A stretch of 64,000 bases of DNA, from NCBI GenBank assembly GCA_001661245.1, contig KV454014.1, forward strand, positions 1,197,989 to 1,261,988. The letters run 5' to 3'. Made by a program: the position numbers and the translations under genes. Positions 1 to 11,600 of the stretch are shown here, in pieces. Every line of letters begins with the position of its first letter. Within the stretch, counting starts at the first letter, position 1. The notes under the pieces were generated by a model. It had not been told where the DNA came from, ran no database searches, and saw only the letters and a program-made list of their open reading frames with translations. This DNA comes from Pachysolen tannophilus NRRL Y-2460. Taxonomy: Eukaryota; Ascomycota; Pichiomycetes; Alaninales; Pachysolenaceae.

Positions 1-12
1 TAAATTGAAAAA

Positions 13-44
<32 letters not shown>

Positions 45-588
45 AAAAAGAAAAATTTGAACAAAGATGAAATGAATTGAAATGGTTAGACTTTCCATTC
101 ATAGTTTCCATCTTGATTTTTTAATTCTTGTCACTTTTGAGTTTTCACCATTTTATTTTATTTTTTATTCCATTTTTATCAAGGCAAATAGTTCAAACTT
201 ATCTAGAAATTGATGTCGATTTTCTTTTTTATATCATATTCCATATTTATTCCTGAACCCTTATTTATATAAAAGATCGAAAAAGATTATTAATATATAT
301 ATTTATTCCATGAATATTATTCATTCTAATCATTATTATCTCCATTTCCTCCTCCATTTACCTAATTACCAAAATGATGGGAAAGATAATGACAGTAGTG
401 CTCTAAATATCAAAAACACCAATCGAGCGATGCGTTTCACATGCCAAAACTAAAACCAAAAAACAGACCAAGAGAAAGGCAGGTACTATTTTTTTTCTGT
501 TTAAGTTTGTAATAATAATAAGTCTGTTGAAGTTATTCATTTGAAATTGAATTAGTAGATAATAGAAAGAAACGTTGGTATATATATC
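1..588. other. Intergenic, upstream of TGL1
   Basis: No gene is supported here. It opens with a poly(A)-rich tract (about 7-50), then continues with AT-rich sequence including pyrimidine-rich stretches. The right part is presumably the promoter and 5' UTR of the lipase gene that begins at 589. Confidence 0.6.
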
Positions 589-2193
589 ATGAGGCCTGCA
601 AATTTGAGGGAGAGATCATTTATGGTCTCTTCTGTGGTAATCGTTGCTCTAGAATCGGTTTTATCTTCTATAACCTATTTATTACCATCATGGTTAATAG
701 AATTTTTCACAAAATTGGTTAAATTTCTTTTTTCCAGTATTCGTTTTTATTATAATGATCCGATGTATGATTCATTAATTAGTGAGTTTGAAGTTGCTGA
801 AACGGATGGGGCTGTTGTCAATGAAGATTCGAATATTTTCAAGCTTGTTCATCATTTACAAAATGCTAAAGATATTGATCAAATGTGTAAAATTTTTGGA
901 TATCAACTTGAAAATCATCTTATTAAGACCGATGATGATCAGTTATTAAATATACATAGGTTGAATCCTCTCACAAATAATAAGCCAGTAAATGGAAAAG
1001 TTGTTTATTTGCATCATGGATTATTGATGAGTAGTGAAATATGGGTCACAATGTATAAGAAAGAATTAAATTTACCATTTGTATTATGTGATTTGGGTTA
1101 TGATGTTTGGCTTGGAAATAATCGTGGTAATAAGTATAGTTGTAGAAATTTGAAACTTGATTTAGATGATCCAAAGTTTTGGGATTTCAGTATTGATGAA
1201 TTTTCTATTTATGATATACCAAATACTGTTGATTATATTATAAAATTCACTGGAAAGAAAAATTTAACTTATATAGGGTTTTCACAAGGATCTACTCAAG
1301 GTTTAGCTGCATTATCAATAAGTCAAAAATTAAATGAACAAATTGATAAAATTATTACAATTTCTCCTGCTACCACTCCTCATGGTTTACATAATTGGTT
1401 GATTAATTCTTTAATCAAATTATCACCAAATTTTTTATTTTTATTATTTGGTAAGAAAATACTTTTACAATCTGCAACTTTTTGGAAATCAATTATTTAC
1501 CCACCTTTATTTATAAAAGTAATTGATGTTTCCAATGAGATCTTATTCAATTGGAAAAGTTTGAATATTGATTATACTCAAAAATTTATTTCTTATTATC
1601 ATTTATATTCAACTACCAGTGTTAAATCAGTATGTCATTGGTTCCAAATTATTAAATCTAAGAAATTTCAAATGTATGATAATTCAAAAGTTTCTATTTT
1701 GAAAAATTTGATTCGTGATACTGGTTCTTCTAATCGTAATAGTTATTACCCAGATATAAATCAAAACAAGCAAAGTTCAAGTTCAAATTTTTCAAGCATG
1801 GTTTTCCCTACTAAGACAAATATAAAAATCCCAATTTTGATTATTTATGGTAAGATCGATTCCTTGGTTGATATTGATATAATGAAGACCCAATTGCCTA
1901 CTGAAAACTTACAAATAATTGGGGTAGATAATTATGAGCATTTAGATTTGATATGGGGAAGAGACGTAAAAGGTTATGTTTTTGATAACGTTGTTCAATT
2001 TCTTGAACAAAATGATTTTAAAGATAAAAATGGTTATGAATTTAGACAAAAAAAGAATGGAAAGACAATACCAGAGAAAGCTGTGAACGGCCAAATTTCT
2101 ATAGACGAAATTCCTGATGGTGATAAAAACGATTTGAATAGACCATTGGCATCAAGATTATCGAAATCGCTTGATATAATCGAAGAATTTTGA
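589..2193 (+). CDS. TGL1: Steryl ester hydrolase / lipase, Tgl1 type
   Basis: A 534-residue alpha/beta-hydrolase of the acid-lipase-like family (Tgl1/Yeh1/Yeh2), which hydrolyses steryl esters at lipid droplets. A hydrophobic N-terminal segment (about residues 13-50) fits the membrane or droplet anchor of the family. The lid/cap motif HHGLL (142-146), the conserved GYDVWLGNNRG block (170-180) and the nucleophile elbow GFSQG (230-234, Ser232) are all present. Downstream, IYGKIDSLVD probably supplies the acid and NYEHLDLIWG the histidine. The length is close to S. cerevisiae Tgl1 (548 aa), and the blocks resemble Tgl1 more than the longer Yeh proteins as I remember them. The start is the first ATG at 589; a second in-frame ATG lies 11 codons on. 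The C-terminal tail (about 480-534) is charged and poorly conserved. Confidence 0.82.
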   Translation: MRPANLRERSFMVSSVVIVALESVLSSITYLLPSWLIEFFTKLVKFLFSSIRFYYNDPMYDSLISEFEVAETDGAVVNEDSNIFKLVHHLQNAKDIDQMCKIFGYQLENHLIKTDDDQLLNIHRLNPLTNNKPVNGKVVYLHHGLLMSSEIWVTMYKKELNLPFVLCDLGYDVWLGNNRGNKYSCRNLKLDLDDPKFWDFSIDEFSIYDIPNTVDYIIKFTGKKNLTYIGFSQGSTQGLAALSISQKLNEQIDKIITISPATTPHGLHNWLINSLIKLSPNFLFLLFGKKILLQSATFWKSIIYPPLFIKVIDVSNEILFNWKSLNIDYTQKFISYYHLYSTTSVKSVCHWFQIIKSKKFQMYDNSKVSILKNLIRDTGSSNRNSYYPDINQNKQSSSSNFSSMVFPTKTNIKIPILIIYGKIDSLVDIDIMKTQLPTENLQIIGVDNYEHLDLIWGRDVKGYVFDNVVQFLEQNDFKDKNGYEFRQKKNGKTIPEKAVNGQISIDEIPDGDKNDLNRPLASRLSKSLDIIEEF

Positions 2194-2441
2194 TCTTTAT
2201 AATGTATCTTTGGTTTTCTTGTATTTTAAAAAGTGGGTATGAGTGTCAAACTTAACAAGATGTCATGGGTTGTGTATAATATTTGCTACAATCTTTTGTA
2301 TATTGAATGATTGAAATGATAATTTATGAGATGAAATAAATGTAGATTACTATTGTGATTTCATTTTACTAAAACAAGTATTACTTTCATTAATTGAACT
2401 GTTATCTGAGACATCAATTACAAAAGGAAAAATCAGAAAAC

Positions 2442-2472
<31 letters not shown>

Positions 2473-2511
2473 TAAAAAGAAAAGAAACTAAAAAACCTTT
2501 TAGATTAATAC
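2194..2511. other. Convergent spacer, 3' ends of TGL1 and TPS3
   Basis: This spacer separates two convergent stop codons. It is AT-rich, with a poly(A) run near 2440-2465 on the plus strand. It presumably holds both 3' UTRs; no further gene is visible. Confidence 0.6.
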
Positions 2512-5500
2512 CTAGACACTATTCAAAATATTGAATAATTCATTGACACCTAAGATATTTTGCTGAGCAAATGTTCGTTTAATCTTTCCGACATTGACAC
2601 TTAATAAATCATCCACTTTACGATTTTCATACAACTCCATACCATACTTGAACAAATTCTCATCTGTTGGGGTTTGTCCACCTAAAATACATAATAATCT
2701 GACAGGTCCGTTACTCTCAGGGAAAAGTTCTTCTTCAGGTTGAGAGATTGGAGAAGAATTATTGGAACTAGGCAACCTTCTGAAGAAATTTTCTGTGCCA
2801 ACAGGTGAAGAAATAGGTCTAGCCTTGTTCAAAGAATTTAAGATGAACTGCAATGATCTAATTGGTAAGTCAACTTCCTGAATAATAACAATTTCATCAA
2901 CCAAAGTAGCATGAACATTTTCATTTTGAAACAAATCATTTATATGCGTCATTAAATCTCCAATCAATGCAATTTTATGCTCATAATCTTCTTTTTTAAC
3001 ATTTTCAGTATGAAATCTAATTGTACAATCTTCAATTTCGATGTAGGAACCAGGAAGTCTTTCAACTATTGAATTACTCAATTCTATGACGGATGGCATC
3101 CATTTCAATTCTTTCTTTTCGTCTATTATGGATATCCAGTAATTTGAATTATCTAATTTAATGTAACCACCATTTTCCGATATTAATCCTAAGTTTGGAA
3201 CACGGCGGTATTTACTTAATAAATTATCCCGCTTGTAGTACGACATTACATAAACAGCATTCATAGGATCAGAAGTAAGATTGTTTAATATTTTGAAAAT
3301 TCTGTTTGTGTCAACAGGAACTAACTTTGATCCTTGATACGTAAAAGAAGAAGCTAAATTTTCTAAATTTAAAATGAAGAATCTTCTACCATTATCAGAA
3401 ACCTTGTAATATTTTTGGTGGAAATGATCTTTAGTCAAGTAAGAAGTATTCTCTATTAATTTTTGTTGTTGGAACTCCCATGTTTCTTTTATTGATTTTA
3501 AACAATCCTTAACCCAATTTTTTGAATCATTTTTTAAAATTATATCATAAAGATTCTTCCATCTTCTCAATTTTTCATCTTCTTTCATTGACAATGCCTG
3601 TCTAATTCCCTCCGAGATTTGACGAATATCCCATGGATTAATCAATATACAATCTTTACCTAAAATTGAAGCAGATCCTGTAAATTCAGATAATATTAAA
3701 GGCGAATGTTTCTCATTAGTTGAGACAACAAATTCATGGGATGTTAAATTCATACCCTCTCTCATGGCACTAACTATAAAAGTATCTGCTTCACACAATA
3801 AGGCTAAATATTGTTCAAAGTCAATGTCTTGATTTAAGAAAACAACAGGCTGTGCAATTGAGATATTATGAGATTTTGAATTGATCCTGTCAACTACAGT
3901 CATAATACCAAACTCTAAATCTTCATCAATACCTCCTGCCGGTAAGCATATTTGAATAAAAATAATATTATCCAAATATTCAGGGTTGTCGGCCAAAAAT
4001 AATTCATAAGCCAATAGCTTTTGTTTGATACCTCTGATTTTATCCATTTTATCTCTGCTAACTATCAATTTCTTATTTGGCCATCTTTCTTTAATCATCT
4101 TACGCCAATAAGCAATTTCTTCTGATTGTAATTGGGTCCTTAAAGATGGAGCATCAATTCCAACAGGAATATGATTAACGGCAATGGTTCTACCATCATA
4201 TTTAATACCTTCATCATTGAAATCACTCAATAACAATTTATTGCATGTTTGCAAAAAATGTCTAACATATTCTTCAGTTTGGAAACTAATAACATTAGCT
4301 CCTAACATCCCTTGTAACAATTTTTCTCTTTGAGCAAAACAACGGAAAACTTCCGATGATGGGAATGAAACATGCAAGAAGAATCCGATTTTGGCATTAG
4401 GAAGTTTCTCTCTAATTAATTGAGGTAATAGTAACAAATGATAATCATGAATCCAAATGATATCACCTTCTTTATAAATTGAAACAATTCTTTCCGCAAA
4501 AATTTCACAAACTTTTTTATAATACCCCCAAGAATGTTGTTCGAATACTTTAGATTTTGGATGATCAGCAATTTGATAATGTAAAGCTGGCCATAAAATT
4601 TGTTTACAGAAACTTTTATAATGACCTTGAAAGACTAAATCATCAACAAATATAGATTCACTTTTATAATTTTCTTTTAATTCTTTTGCAATCCTTTCTC
4701 TTGTTGAAATGGGAAGTTCATCACTTGGCATTCCTAAAGTTCCTACCCATTTTACATCTATCTTCTCTTTTGAATTATTATCAGTTGCTAACTTGATAGC
4801 ATTTCTTAAACTTCCATTACCCTTTTTCAAAGGAATTACTTCAAAAGGTGCTTTTTCAAAAATTTTTTCTCTTGTTTTGAAAAGTTGAATATCGGGTTTT
4901 GAAAACCCACCATACGGAGTTATTTTTTCTTTATAATCAACATTTTCTGTTGCAATAACATCAGTCATTGATGAGTCCGATGACACTTCTATATCATCAT
5001 ATGGAACCGAATCTCCACTTCTATTATTATAAACCGACAAGTTTTTAAAAGAAGAACCTTTTGACAATGAAGATTTTGGATATGGTTGAGCTCTTAAACT
5101 AGCATTTACTGAAACTGGACTTTCAGACCGATTTACAGCTTTAATCATTGATCCACTTAAATCTTGAATTTTTTTTGTTGGATCAACCACAGCGGACGAC
5201 ATTGATAACGGTGGAGAATTTACTCTTGAGAGTGGTTGAATATAATTTGAACCACTAATAGCAGATCTCATAAGCTTTGGATGTTGTTTTGTTGAACTTT
5301 CCGATTCATCCAAAGCTGGAGTGGAAGTGCCCGAACTAAGTTGACTAACAGCATTTGAAGAAATTCTTAATTTTGGGTGATGATAAAAAAAATCTTCTAC
5401 TGAAGCAGAGCTAAGGTCATTTTCTAATAAATTAACTGAACTACTTTCTAAAGATTTTAATGTATAAACATTGTTTGTACTTGGTGGAGTTGAAAAATTA

Positions 5501-5839
5501 GCAGCTTGTTTTTTAGATTGCATAGATTTTAAAATTGAATAATTATCAAAACTTTTTGTCTTATTAAAAGGCGGCCGAGGTGGTACTGGAACCTGTGTTT
5601 GAGGAACAACAGCTGAAGCCGATTGATTCACTAACAATTTTTGCATTGAAATAGATTGAATGGAATCCGAATCCAAAGAATTCGGAGACCCATTGTCAAC
5701 AACTTCAAATTCAACAGTATAAGGTAAGAATCTGTATATTCATTCAATCTTTGTTAGTAAAATTTAATATTCACCAGTTTAATTTTGAAAATCAACATTT
5801 ATTTTTAACTACTTACAATGAAGCAACAATTAAAGTCAT
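2512..5839 (-). CDS. TPS3: Trehalose synthase complex regulatory subunit (Tps3/Tsl1 family), one intron
   Basis: Two exons on the minus strand: 5839-5817 (23 nt) and 5731-2512, giving 1080 residues. Splicing creates the family's conserved N-terminus (MTLIVAS then LFLPYT); without it no ATG opens the reading frame at the right place. After a Ser-rich variable region (roughly residues 30-250) comes a GT20 glucosyltransferase-like domain (for example HIPVGID and REGMNLTSHEF), then a trehalose-phosphatase-like domain. The phosphatase nucleophile motif, normally DYDGT, reads LNLEN, so that half is probably non-catalytic, as expected of the regulatory subunits. Only one Tps3/Tsl1 copy is seen here and the two names cannot be separated by sequence alone. 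It is divergent from the TatD gene, as TPS3 and YMR262W are in S. cerevisiae. Confidence 0.88.
5732..5816 (-). other. Intron in TPS3
   Basis: 85 nt. The donor is GTAAGT (5816-5811), the branch site is a perfect TACTAAC (5759-5753 on the minus strand) and the acceptor is CAG ending at 5732. It interrupts codon 8. Confidence 0.9.
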
Positions 5840-5911
5840 TGTCTATGCTGATAACCATAATATTTGAACAGTACTAATCAATTATCAATCTCTGCTGTCA
5901 ATTTATTATAT

Positions 5912-5952
<41 letters not shown>

Positions 5953-6154
5953 AACAATTGTTTAACCGCTCTTGTAAATATATAACTCTTCTTATTCCAA
6001 GTAACGAGAGATTTCTAGAATTTTAGACTTGCATTTAATTCACGCATGTTTTTTTCCCCTTTTTAAATAAGTAAGTAAATTAAATTCAAATAGTATTTTA
6101 AATGTATATATGACGGAATAGGTTACGGAAATTAGGTTACGGAGATGGTTTAAG
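5840..6154. promoter_or_regulatory. Divergent promoter TPS3 / TatD nuclease
   Basis: This is the shared upstream region of two divergent genes. It holds an (AT)n microsatellite (about 5920-5949), a heat-shock-element-like TTCnnGAA (TTCTAGAA, 6013-6020) and one CCCCT stress-response-type motif (6056-6060). Both motifs are reported to control trehalose genes in S. cerevisiae. Here they are single short matches, so function is only suggested. Confidence 0.4.
5920..5949. repeat. (AT)n microsatellite
   Basis: About 30 bp of alternating AT in the TPS3/TatD divergent promoter, preceded by imperfect TTATA repeats. Confidence 0.85.
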
Positions 6155-7156
6155 ATGCTGCTGTTCTATGATGCGCATTGTCATTTGTCACCTTTTTTCG
6201 TTAAGAATGAGTTTGATGTTAGAGATGGAGTTTGTATAAATTTGATGTCTACAAATCAATTTGATGTTTATGAGGTTTTCAAGTTATCAAAAAAATATGA
6301 GAATATTATTCCATGTTATGGAATTCATCCTTGGTATTCACACCTTTTCACTTTTGATGAATATGATGGGAATTTAAGTAAAGAAGAATTTAAAAAAATT
6401 CATTATCTTAAAGTTTTAACTAATATGGGGAAAAAAATTGATTCATTTGATGATAATGATAAATTTTTATCAATTTTACCATTTCCAATTTTTATTAAGG
6501 ATTATATTAGTAATGTTATTGAAAAATATATTAAAGAATCTAAAGATTCAATGATTGGAGAAATTGGACTTGATAAATTATTTAGAATACCGAGTACTGG
6601 ATATTTTGGTTATTATAGAGATGATAAGGAGGAATATGATAATAATGATAAAAAATTAACAAATTATAAAGTTTCAATGGATCATCAAATATTAATTTTT
6701 AAAGAATTTTTAAAAATCTCTTTAATTTATGAAAAACCAATTTCATTACATTGTGTTAAAGCTCATGGAATATTATTAGATATAGTTCAAAAATTTTGTT
6801 TGGAAAATACAAAAATAACTATATGTTTACATTCATATACTGGATCAATAGATCAAAGTAAAAATTGGATAAAATTATTTAAAAATCGAATTTTTTTTTC
6901 ATTTTCTAAAATTATAAATTTACTGAAAGATGAAATTTTTTGTGAATTAATTAATATAATACCAGATAAAAATATTTTAATTGAAACCGATTTAGGAATA
7001 GACAATTATTATAATTTAAATTTAAATTTAAAATATGATAATAAACATATAGATGATTTGAATCAAGTAATTTATAAAATTTCTTATTTAAAAAATTGGA
7101 ATTATGATTTTACAAAATCAAAAATATTGGAAAATTGGAATAATTTTAAAAAATAA
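6155..7156 (+). CDS. TatD-family metal-dependent nuclease (YMR262W-like)
   Basis: A 333-residue protein of the TatD amidohydrolase-fold DNase family. The metal ligands are visible in order: HCH at residues 8-10, the glutamate of GEIGLD (Glu136), the histidine of ISLHC (about 200), the histidine of ICLHS (about 226) and the aspartate of IETDLG (about 279). GIHPW (57-61) is also a family signature. It is somewhat longer than bacterial TatD because of Asn/Lys-rich insertions near residues 90-110 and 150-170. S. cerevisiae YMR262W is the likely counterpart, both by family and because it also lies divergent to TPS3. The substrate in vivo is not known from sequence. Confidence 0.82.
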   Translation: MLLFYDAHCHLSPFFVKNEFDVRDGVCINLMSTNQFDVYEVFKLSKKYENIIPCYGIHPWYSHLFTFDEYDGNLSKEEFKKIHYLKVLTNMGKKIDSFDDNDKFLSILPFPIFIKDYISNVIEKYIKESKDSMIGEIGLDKLFRIPSTGYFGYYRDDKEEYDNNDKKLTNYKVSMDHQILIFKEFLKISLIYEKPISLHCVKAHGILLDIVQKFCLENTKITICLHSYTGSIDQSKNWIKLFKNRIFFSFSKIINLLKDEIFCELINIIPDKNILIETDLGIDNYYNLNLNLKYDNKHIDDLNQVIYKISYLKNWNYDFTKSKILENWNNFKK

Positions 7157-7271
7157 TTTCAAACCATTTTTATTAATACTAATTGTACATACACATTTAT
7201 AGAGAAAAGATAAATTTTTACTATTCAACAACAAAAGAAAAAAAAAAAAAAAAAAAAGGCTTTATTTATAA

Positions 7272-7592
7272 TTAGATATCGGCCTCATCACCTATTACCA
7301 AATTTTTAATATCCCATTCGGCTTGAAACTTATTTTTCAATTGTTCTAATAAAGTTATTAAACTATTACAAGCATTTCTTAAAGCATCTTTTGGTTTATA
7401 ACCTTCTTCTGTTTGCAATCTCATCACAAAATTTGCGAAAAGAGGATGTTCTACTTTATAAGCAACAAATATCACTCTTGGATCATTTATCAACTGCTGT
7501 CTTAACAAGTTTCCCAACGTATGATCTTCTCTTTCAAACTTGATTAAAATACAATTTGGAACTCTTGGATCCGGATTTATTGTTAACCTGTG

Positions 7593-7629
<37 letters not shown>

Positions 7630-7788
7630 GTTAGTACTTGAATTTCTTTGAAAATTTGTGAAACTTTCAAGTCTCGATCAAACTTGAATCTCTCTCTCTC
7701 TCTTTCTCTCTGTCAAACTATCACATCATACATACTTTTGAACACCATCTGGCAATATGAAAAGTTCAAATCTATCGGGAGCATTCAT
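7272..7788 (-). CDS. RPB11: DNA-directed RNA polymerase II subunit Rpb11, one intron
   Basis: Two exons on the minus strand, 7788-7736 and 7587-7272, encode 122 residues, essentially the usual Rpb11 length (120 in S. cerevisiae). Exon 1 encodes [17 protein letters not shown] and the junction codon is AAG (Lys18). The conserved [10 protein letters not shown] motif and the YKVEHP block of the alpha-like dimerisation fold follow in exon 2. Rpb11 pairs with Rpb3 in the assembly platform of Pol II. The reading frame of exon 2 runs on into the intron with no ATG that would make a normal N-terminus, which supports the splice model. The gene is divergent from SIN3, as in S. cerevisiae. Confidence 0.93.
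7588..7735 (-). other. Intron in RPB11
   Basis: 148 nt with donor GTATGT (7735-7730), branch site TACTAAC (7636-7630) and acceptor CAG ending at 7588. It contains an (AT)n tract (about 7607-7628) and, on the plus strand, a (CT)n stretch near 7690-7710. Confidence 0.9.
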
Positions 7789-8148
7789 CTTATTGCTTCA
7801 AAATTAAATAAATATACTTCCACCACCACTATAACTAGTTCTATTATCTTTTTTCATTACCTTCTCTTTTAATAAAAAAAATGGTATTAAACTTTATTGA
7901 GTCTATCGAACACGACTATTGTTCTTCTTCACTTCACTTCACATCACTATAAAAATGGCCATTACCTATTATAGACACTTTAATTATGGAGTACACTACT
8001 ACAGTTTTCTTTAAAAAAAAAGTATTCTGTTGATAGTCTTTGCACGACTGATTTAAGGTTTTTCTCCTTAGTTTCCACAGCCCCTTATACGTTTGTTGTC
8101 AAAACACAAGGGCTGTTGCTGTTTTATTCTTGAAAGTTTTTTTTTTTT

Positions 8149-8172
8149 CATTCATTCATTCATTCATTCATT
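8149..8172. repeat. (ATTC)n tetranucleotide repeat
   Basis: Six tandem copies of ATTC between RPB11 and SIN3, ten bases before the Reb1-like site. Confidence 0.85.
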
Positions 8173-8182
8173 ATTTTGTTTC

Positions 8183-8189
8183 CGGGTAA
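8183..8189 (+). promoter_or_regulatory. Reb1-like site
   Basis: CGGGTAA matches the core bound by Reb1, a general regulatory factor that keeps promoters free of nucleosomes in S. cerevisiae. Its position between divergent genes fits. A second match lies in the YFT2/MRPS28 divergent promoter. Confidence 0.45.
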
Positions 8190-8488
8190 CAACACAAAAC
8201 TAAAATAAAAAAAGTGCGAAGAAGTTGCAGTGTGATATAGTTCACGCTTATTAGAGAAAAACTGTTTTCTCAAAAAGGATGCGTTTTTTTGAGTTTCTGT
8301 TAAGTTACTTACACCAACTAACTATAATTTATATATATATATATATTATTTTTTTTTTTTAACAAAGTGTTAAGATTAAAATAATTAATAACGGAATTTA
8401 GTTAGAAAGATCAGATATAGTTTTAATTTAATTGTTATAACTATTTTATCTTGATAAATTTCTAAGCGCCGTTACTTATTGTTGATTT

Positions 8489-8494
<6 letters not shown>

Positions 8495-8526
<32 letters not shown>
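8495..8526. repeat. (AT)n microsatellite
   Basis: About 32 bp of alternating AT located about 100 bp upstream of the SIN3 start codon. Confidence 0.85.
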
Positions 8527-8530
<4 letters not shown>

Positions 8531-8625
8531 TTTTTTTTTTCATCTTTCTTTATTTTACTATTGTTTCTAGCTTTTTTTATTTTTAATATTCAAAATAAAG
8601 CTAAAGAAAAGAAGATTGCTTGACA

Positions 8626-11600
8626 ATGCAGAATAACAATTGGAAAGGTCCAGATAATCAGGATAATAATCCGAATACTCAAGATAATAATAAACCTGGG
8701 ATTCAACCTCCGTTTCAGTATGTATAAATTATATATATATAAGTTGTGAAGAGTTTTACTAACAAAAATTTTTTTTTTTATTACAAAAGGCGCCATCAAA
8801 ATGGTCCTCCAATCTTACGACCTCCATCAAGTTTAGAGAATGGTAAGTTATATTCATTTGATTTTTTATTAAAACAATGAACCCCTTGATAACTAACATT
8901 TTTTTAATAATTATATTTTTTTAAAGGTCAATCATATTATTCGTTGCCATCGTTACCCGGATTAGGGTCACATAATCCATCGGGCGGTTATGGTATGCCT
9001 CCAATCAATAATCCACCAGGTATACATCAAGTAAGTTATAGAATAAAGAGAAAAAAAACTTCTTTCCTTCCTATAAATGAACTTTGTTTTTGTTTTTACT
9101 AACTACTGATTTTTTTTTTAATCTGTTCAGGATCAATCGCAGTCTACAAATTCGTTACCACCTCCACCGGTTCCTCCGCAACCACCAATGAGCAATACTA
9201 CCGGGCCAGCTCCATCACAGACAAATTCTCCTCCAAACAATCAACTGCAATTATCAGCACTGCCGGGGTCAGGATTAGCCGCCTATAGACCATTAAATGT
9301 TAAGGATGCATTATCTTATTTAGATCAAGTTAAAGTACAATTCCAAAATCAGCCAGATGTTTACAATCATTTCTTGGATGTTATGAAAGATTTCAAGAGT
9401 CAAACGTAAGTATTAACAATCCATCCATCTACCTCATTATTTTTTTTTTTATTAATTGTTTCATTTCATTTCATGGGTGATACATATATATATGTATATA
9501 TTTATTCAACTTTATTATTGGATAAATATGCACCTTAAATGAAAAGTTAAAAGAAAAAAAAAAAAAAAAAAAAAAAAAAGAGGGTAATTGTGTGTTTTTT
9601 ATTTTTTATTTTTTTTTGATTGTTTTAATACTAACTAATAATGAATTATAATTTTATTAATAGAATCGATACTCCAGGTGTTATTGATAGAGTTTCTTCT
9701 TTATTTAGAGGTCACCCTAATCTTATACAGGGGTTCAACACGTTTTTGCCTCCAGGTTACCGCATTGAATGTTCTTTAGACCCATCAGATCCAAATCCAA
9801 TAAGAGTTACCACTCCTATGGGAACTACAACTAGACCTGGTACCACTGGTGATTTTGAAAAAAGAGAATGGGGGCAACCAATTCTTCAGCCGTCACAGGA
9901 GTCTGATCAACAACAACAACAGCAACAACAAATAGCTTCACAGCAGCAACACCTGCAGTCGTATGCTCAACCACAGCCTCAACAGGTTGGTCCTCCACAT
10001 CCACTTGGAATCAATGCTCAACAACCACCAATGGGTGTACCACCTTCTAATAGTGGATCACCAGTTGAATTCAACCATGCAATTAGCTATGTCAACAAGA
10101 TAAAGACTAGGTTTGCAAATCAACCAGATATTTATAAGCATTTTTTGGAAATCTTGCAAACATATCAAAGAGAACAAAAACCAATAGGAGAAGTTTATCA
10201 ACAAGTTACTGTATTATTTCAAAATGCACCTGATTTGTTGGATGATTTCAAACAATTCTTGCCTGATACCAGTGCTAAGATTCCAGTACCACTTCCTCAA
10301 CAAGAACATTTCGTACCTCCTAGAAATGATGCAAACAATGGTAACGCTGGAAATAAAAGTATGCAATTACCACCGGTTGGTAATTTTCCACCTCCTTCTG
10401 CCGGCGGTGGTATGAATCAGCCACCAACAAAAGATCGTAAGAAGAAGGGTAGTATCACTTCCTCCAATGAAATCGCAACTTCAGATATTCGGGGACCTCC
10501 AATACAAACTTCAAAACGTGGAAGAAAAGAAAATGCTCAACGTGCTATGGAAGTTATTCAAGATCAAGAATATCAATCTAAAAATTCAACTTTATCCGAA
10601 GAAATTGGATTTTTTGATAAAGTTAAAAAGGCAATTGGAAATAAACAAACTTATAATGAATTTTTGAAAATGATCAATTTGTATTCACAGGAAATTATTG
10701 ATAAAGATACTTTAATCGAAAGAGTTGAAGGCTTCATTGGACCATATAAAGACTTATTTGATTGGTTCAAGCATTTTGTTGGATTTGAAGATACTCCAAT
10801 GAATATAGAGAATGTAACTTTTAAAAAGCATCAATTGGAATTGTCATTATGTAAGTCTTGTGGTCCTTCATATAGACTCTTACCAAAAGCAGAAACTTAT
10901 ATGCCATGCTCAGGAAGAGATGATATGTGTTGGGAAGTATTAAATGATGAATGGGTTGGACATCCAACTTGGGCCTCAGAGGATTCTGGGTTCATTGCGC
11001 ATAGAAAAAATCAATACGAGGAAATTCTTTTCAGAATTGAAGAGGAAAGACACGAATATGATTATTATATGGAAGCTAATTTAAGAACAATTCAAACTTT
11101 AGAGACCATTGCAAATAGAATTGCAAATATGACTCCAGAAGAAAAAGCTCATTTTAAATTACCAGAAGGACTTGGTCATACCTCATTAACAATTTATAAA
11201 AAAGTCATTAGAAAAATTTACGATAAGGATAGAGGTTTTGAAGTTATTGACGCATTACATGAAAACCCAGCTGTTGCTGTTCCAATTGTATTAAAAAGAT
11301 TGAAACAGAAAGATGAAGAATGGAAAAGATCACACAGGGAATGGAACAAGGTTTGGAGAGAAATGGAACAGAAAGTTTTCTTTAAAAGTTTGGATCATTT
11401 AGGATTAACTTTTAAGCAAGCTGATAAAAAGTTATTAACTACAAAACAATTAATTTCTGAAATCAGCACTATTAAAATAGAGCAAACACAAAAGAGATTA
11501 CATCCATTGACTCCAAAACCTAAAGAACAGTTGGAGTATTCATTCAAAGATTATGAAATTTTGATGGATATAGTGAAATTAGTCTTGATTTTTTTAAACC

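Larger units (their letters stand above)
7789..8625. promoter_or_regulatory. Divergent promoter RPB11 / SIN3
   Basis: An 837-bp spacer between two divergent genes. It contains a Reb1-type site (8183-8189), an (ATTC)n repeat (about 8149-8172), two (AT)n stretches (about 8330-8346 and 8495-8526) and several poly(T) runs. No additional gene is visible. Confidence 0.5.
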
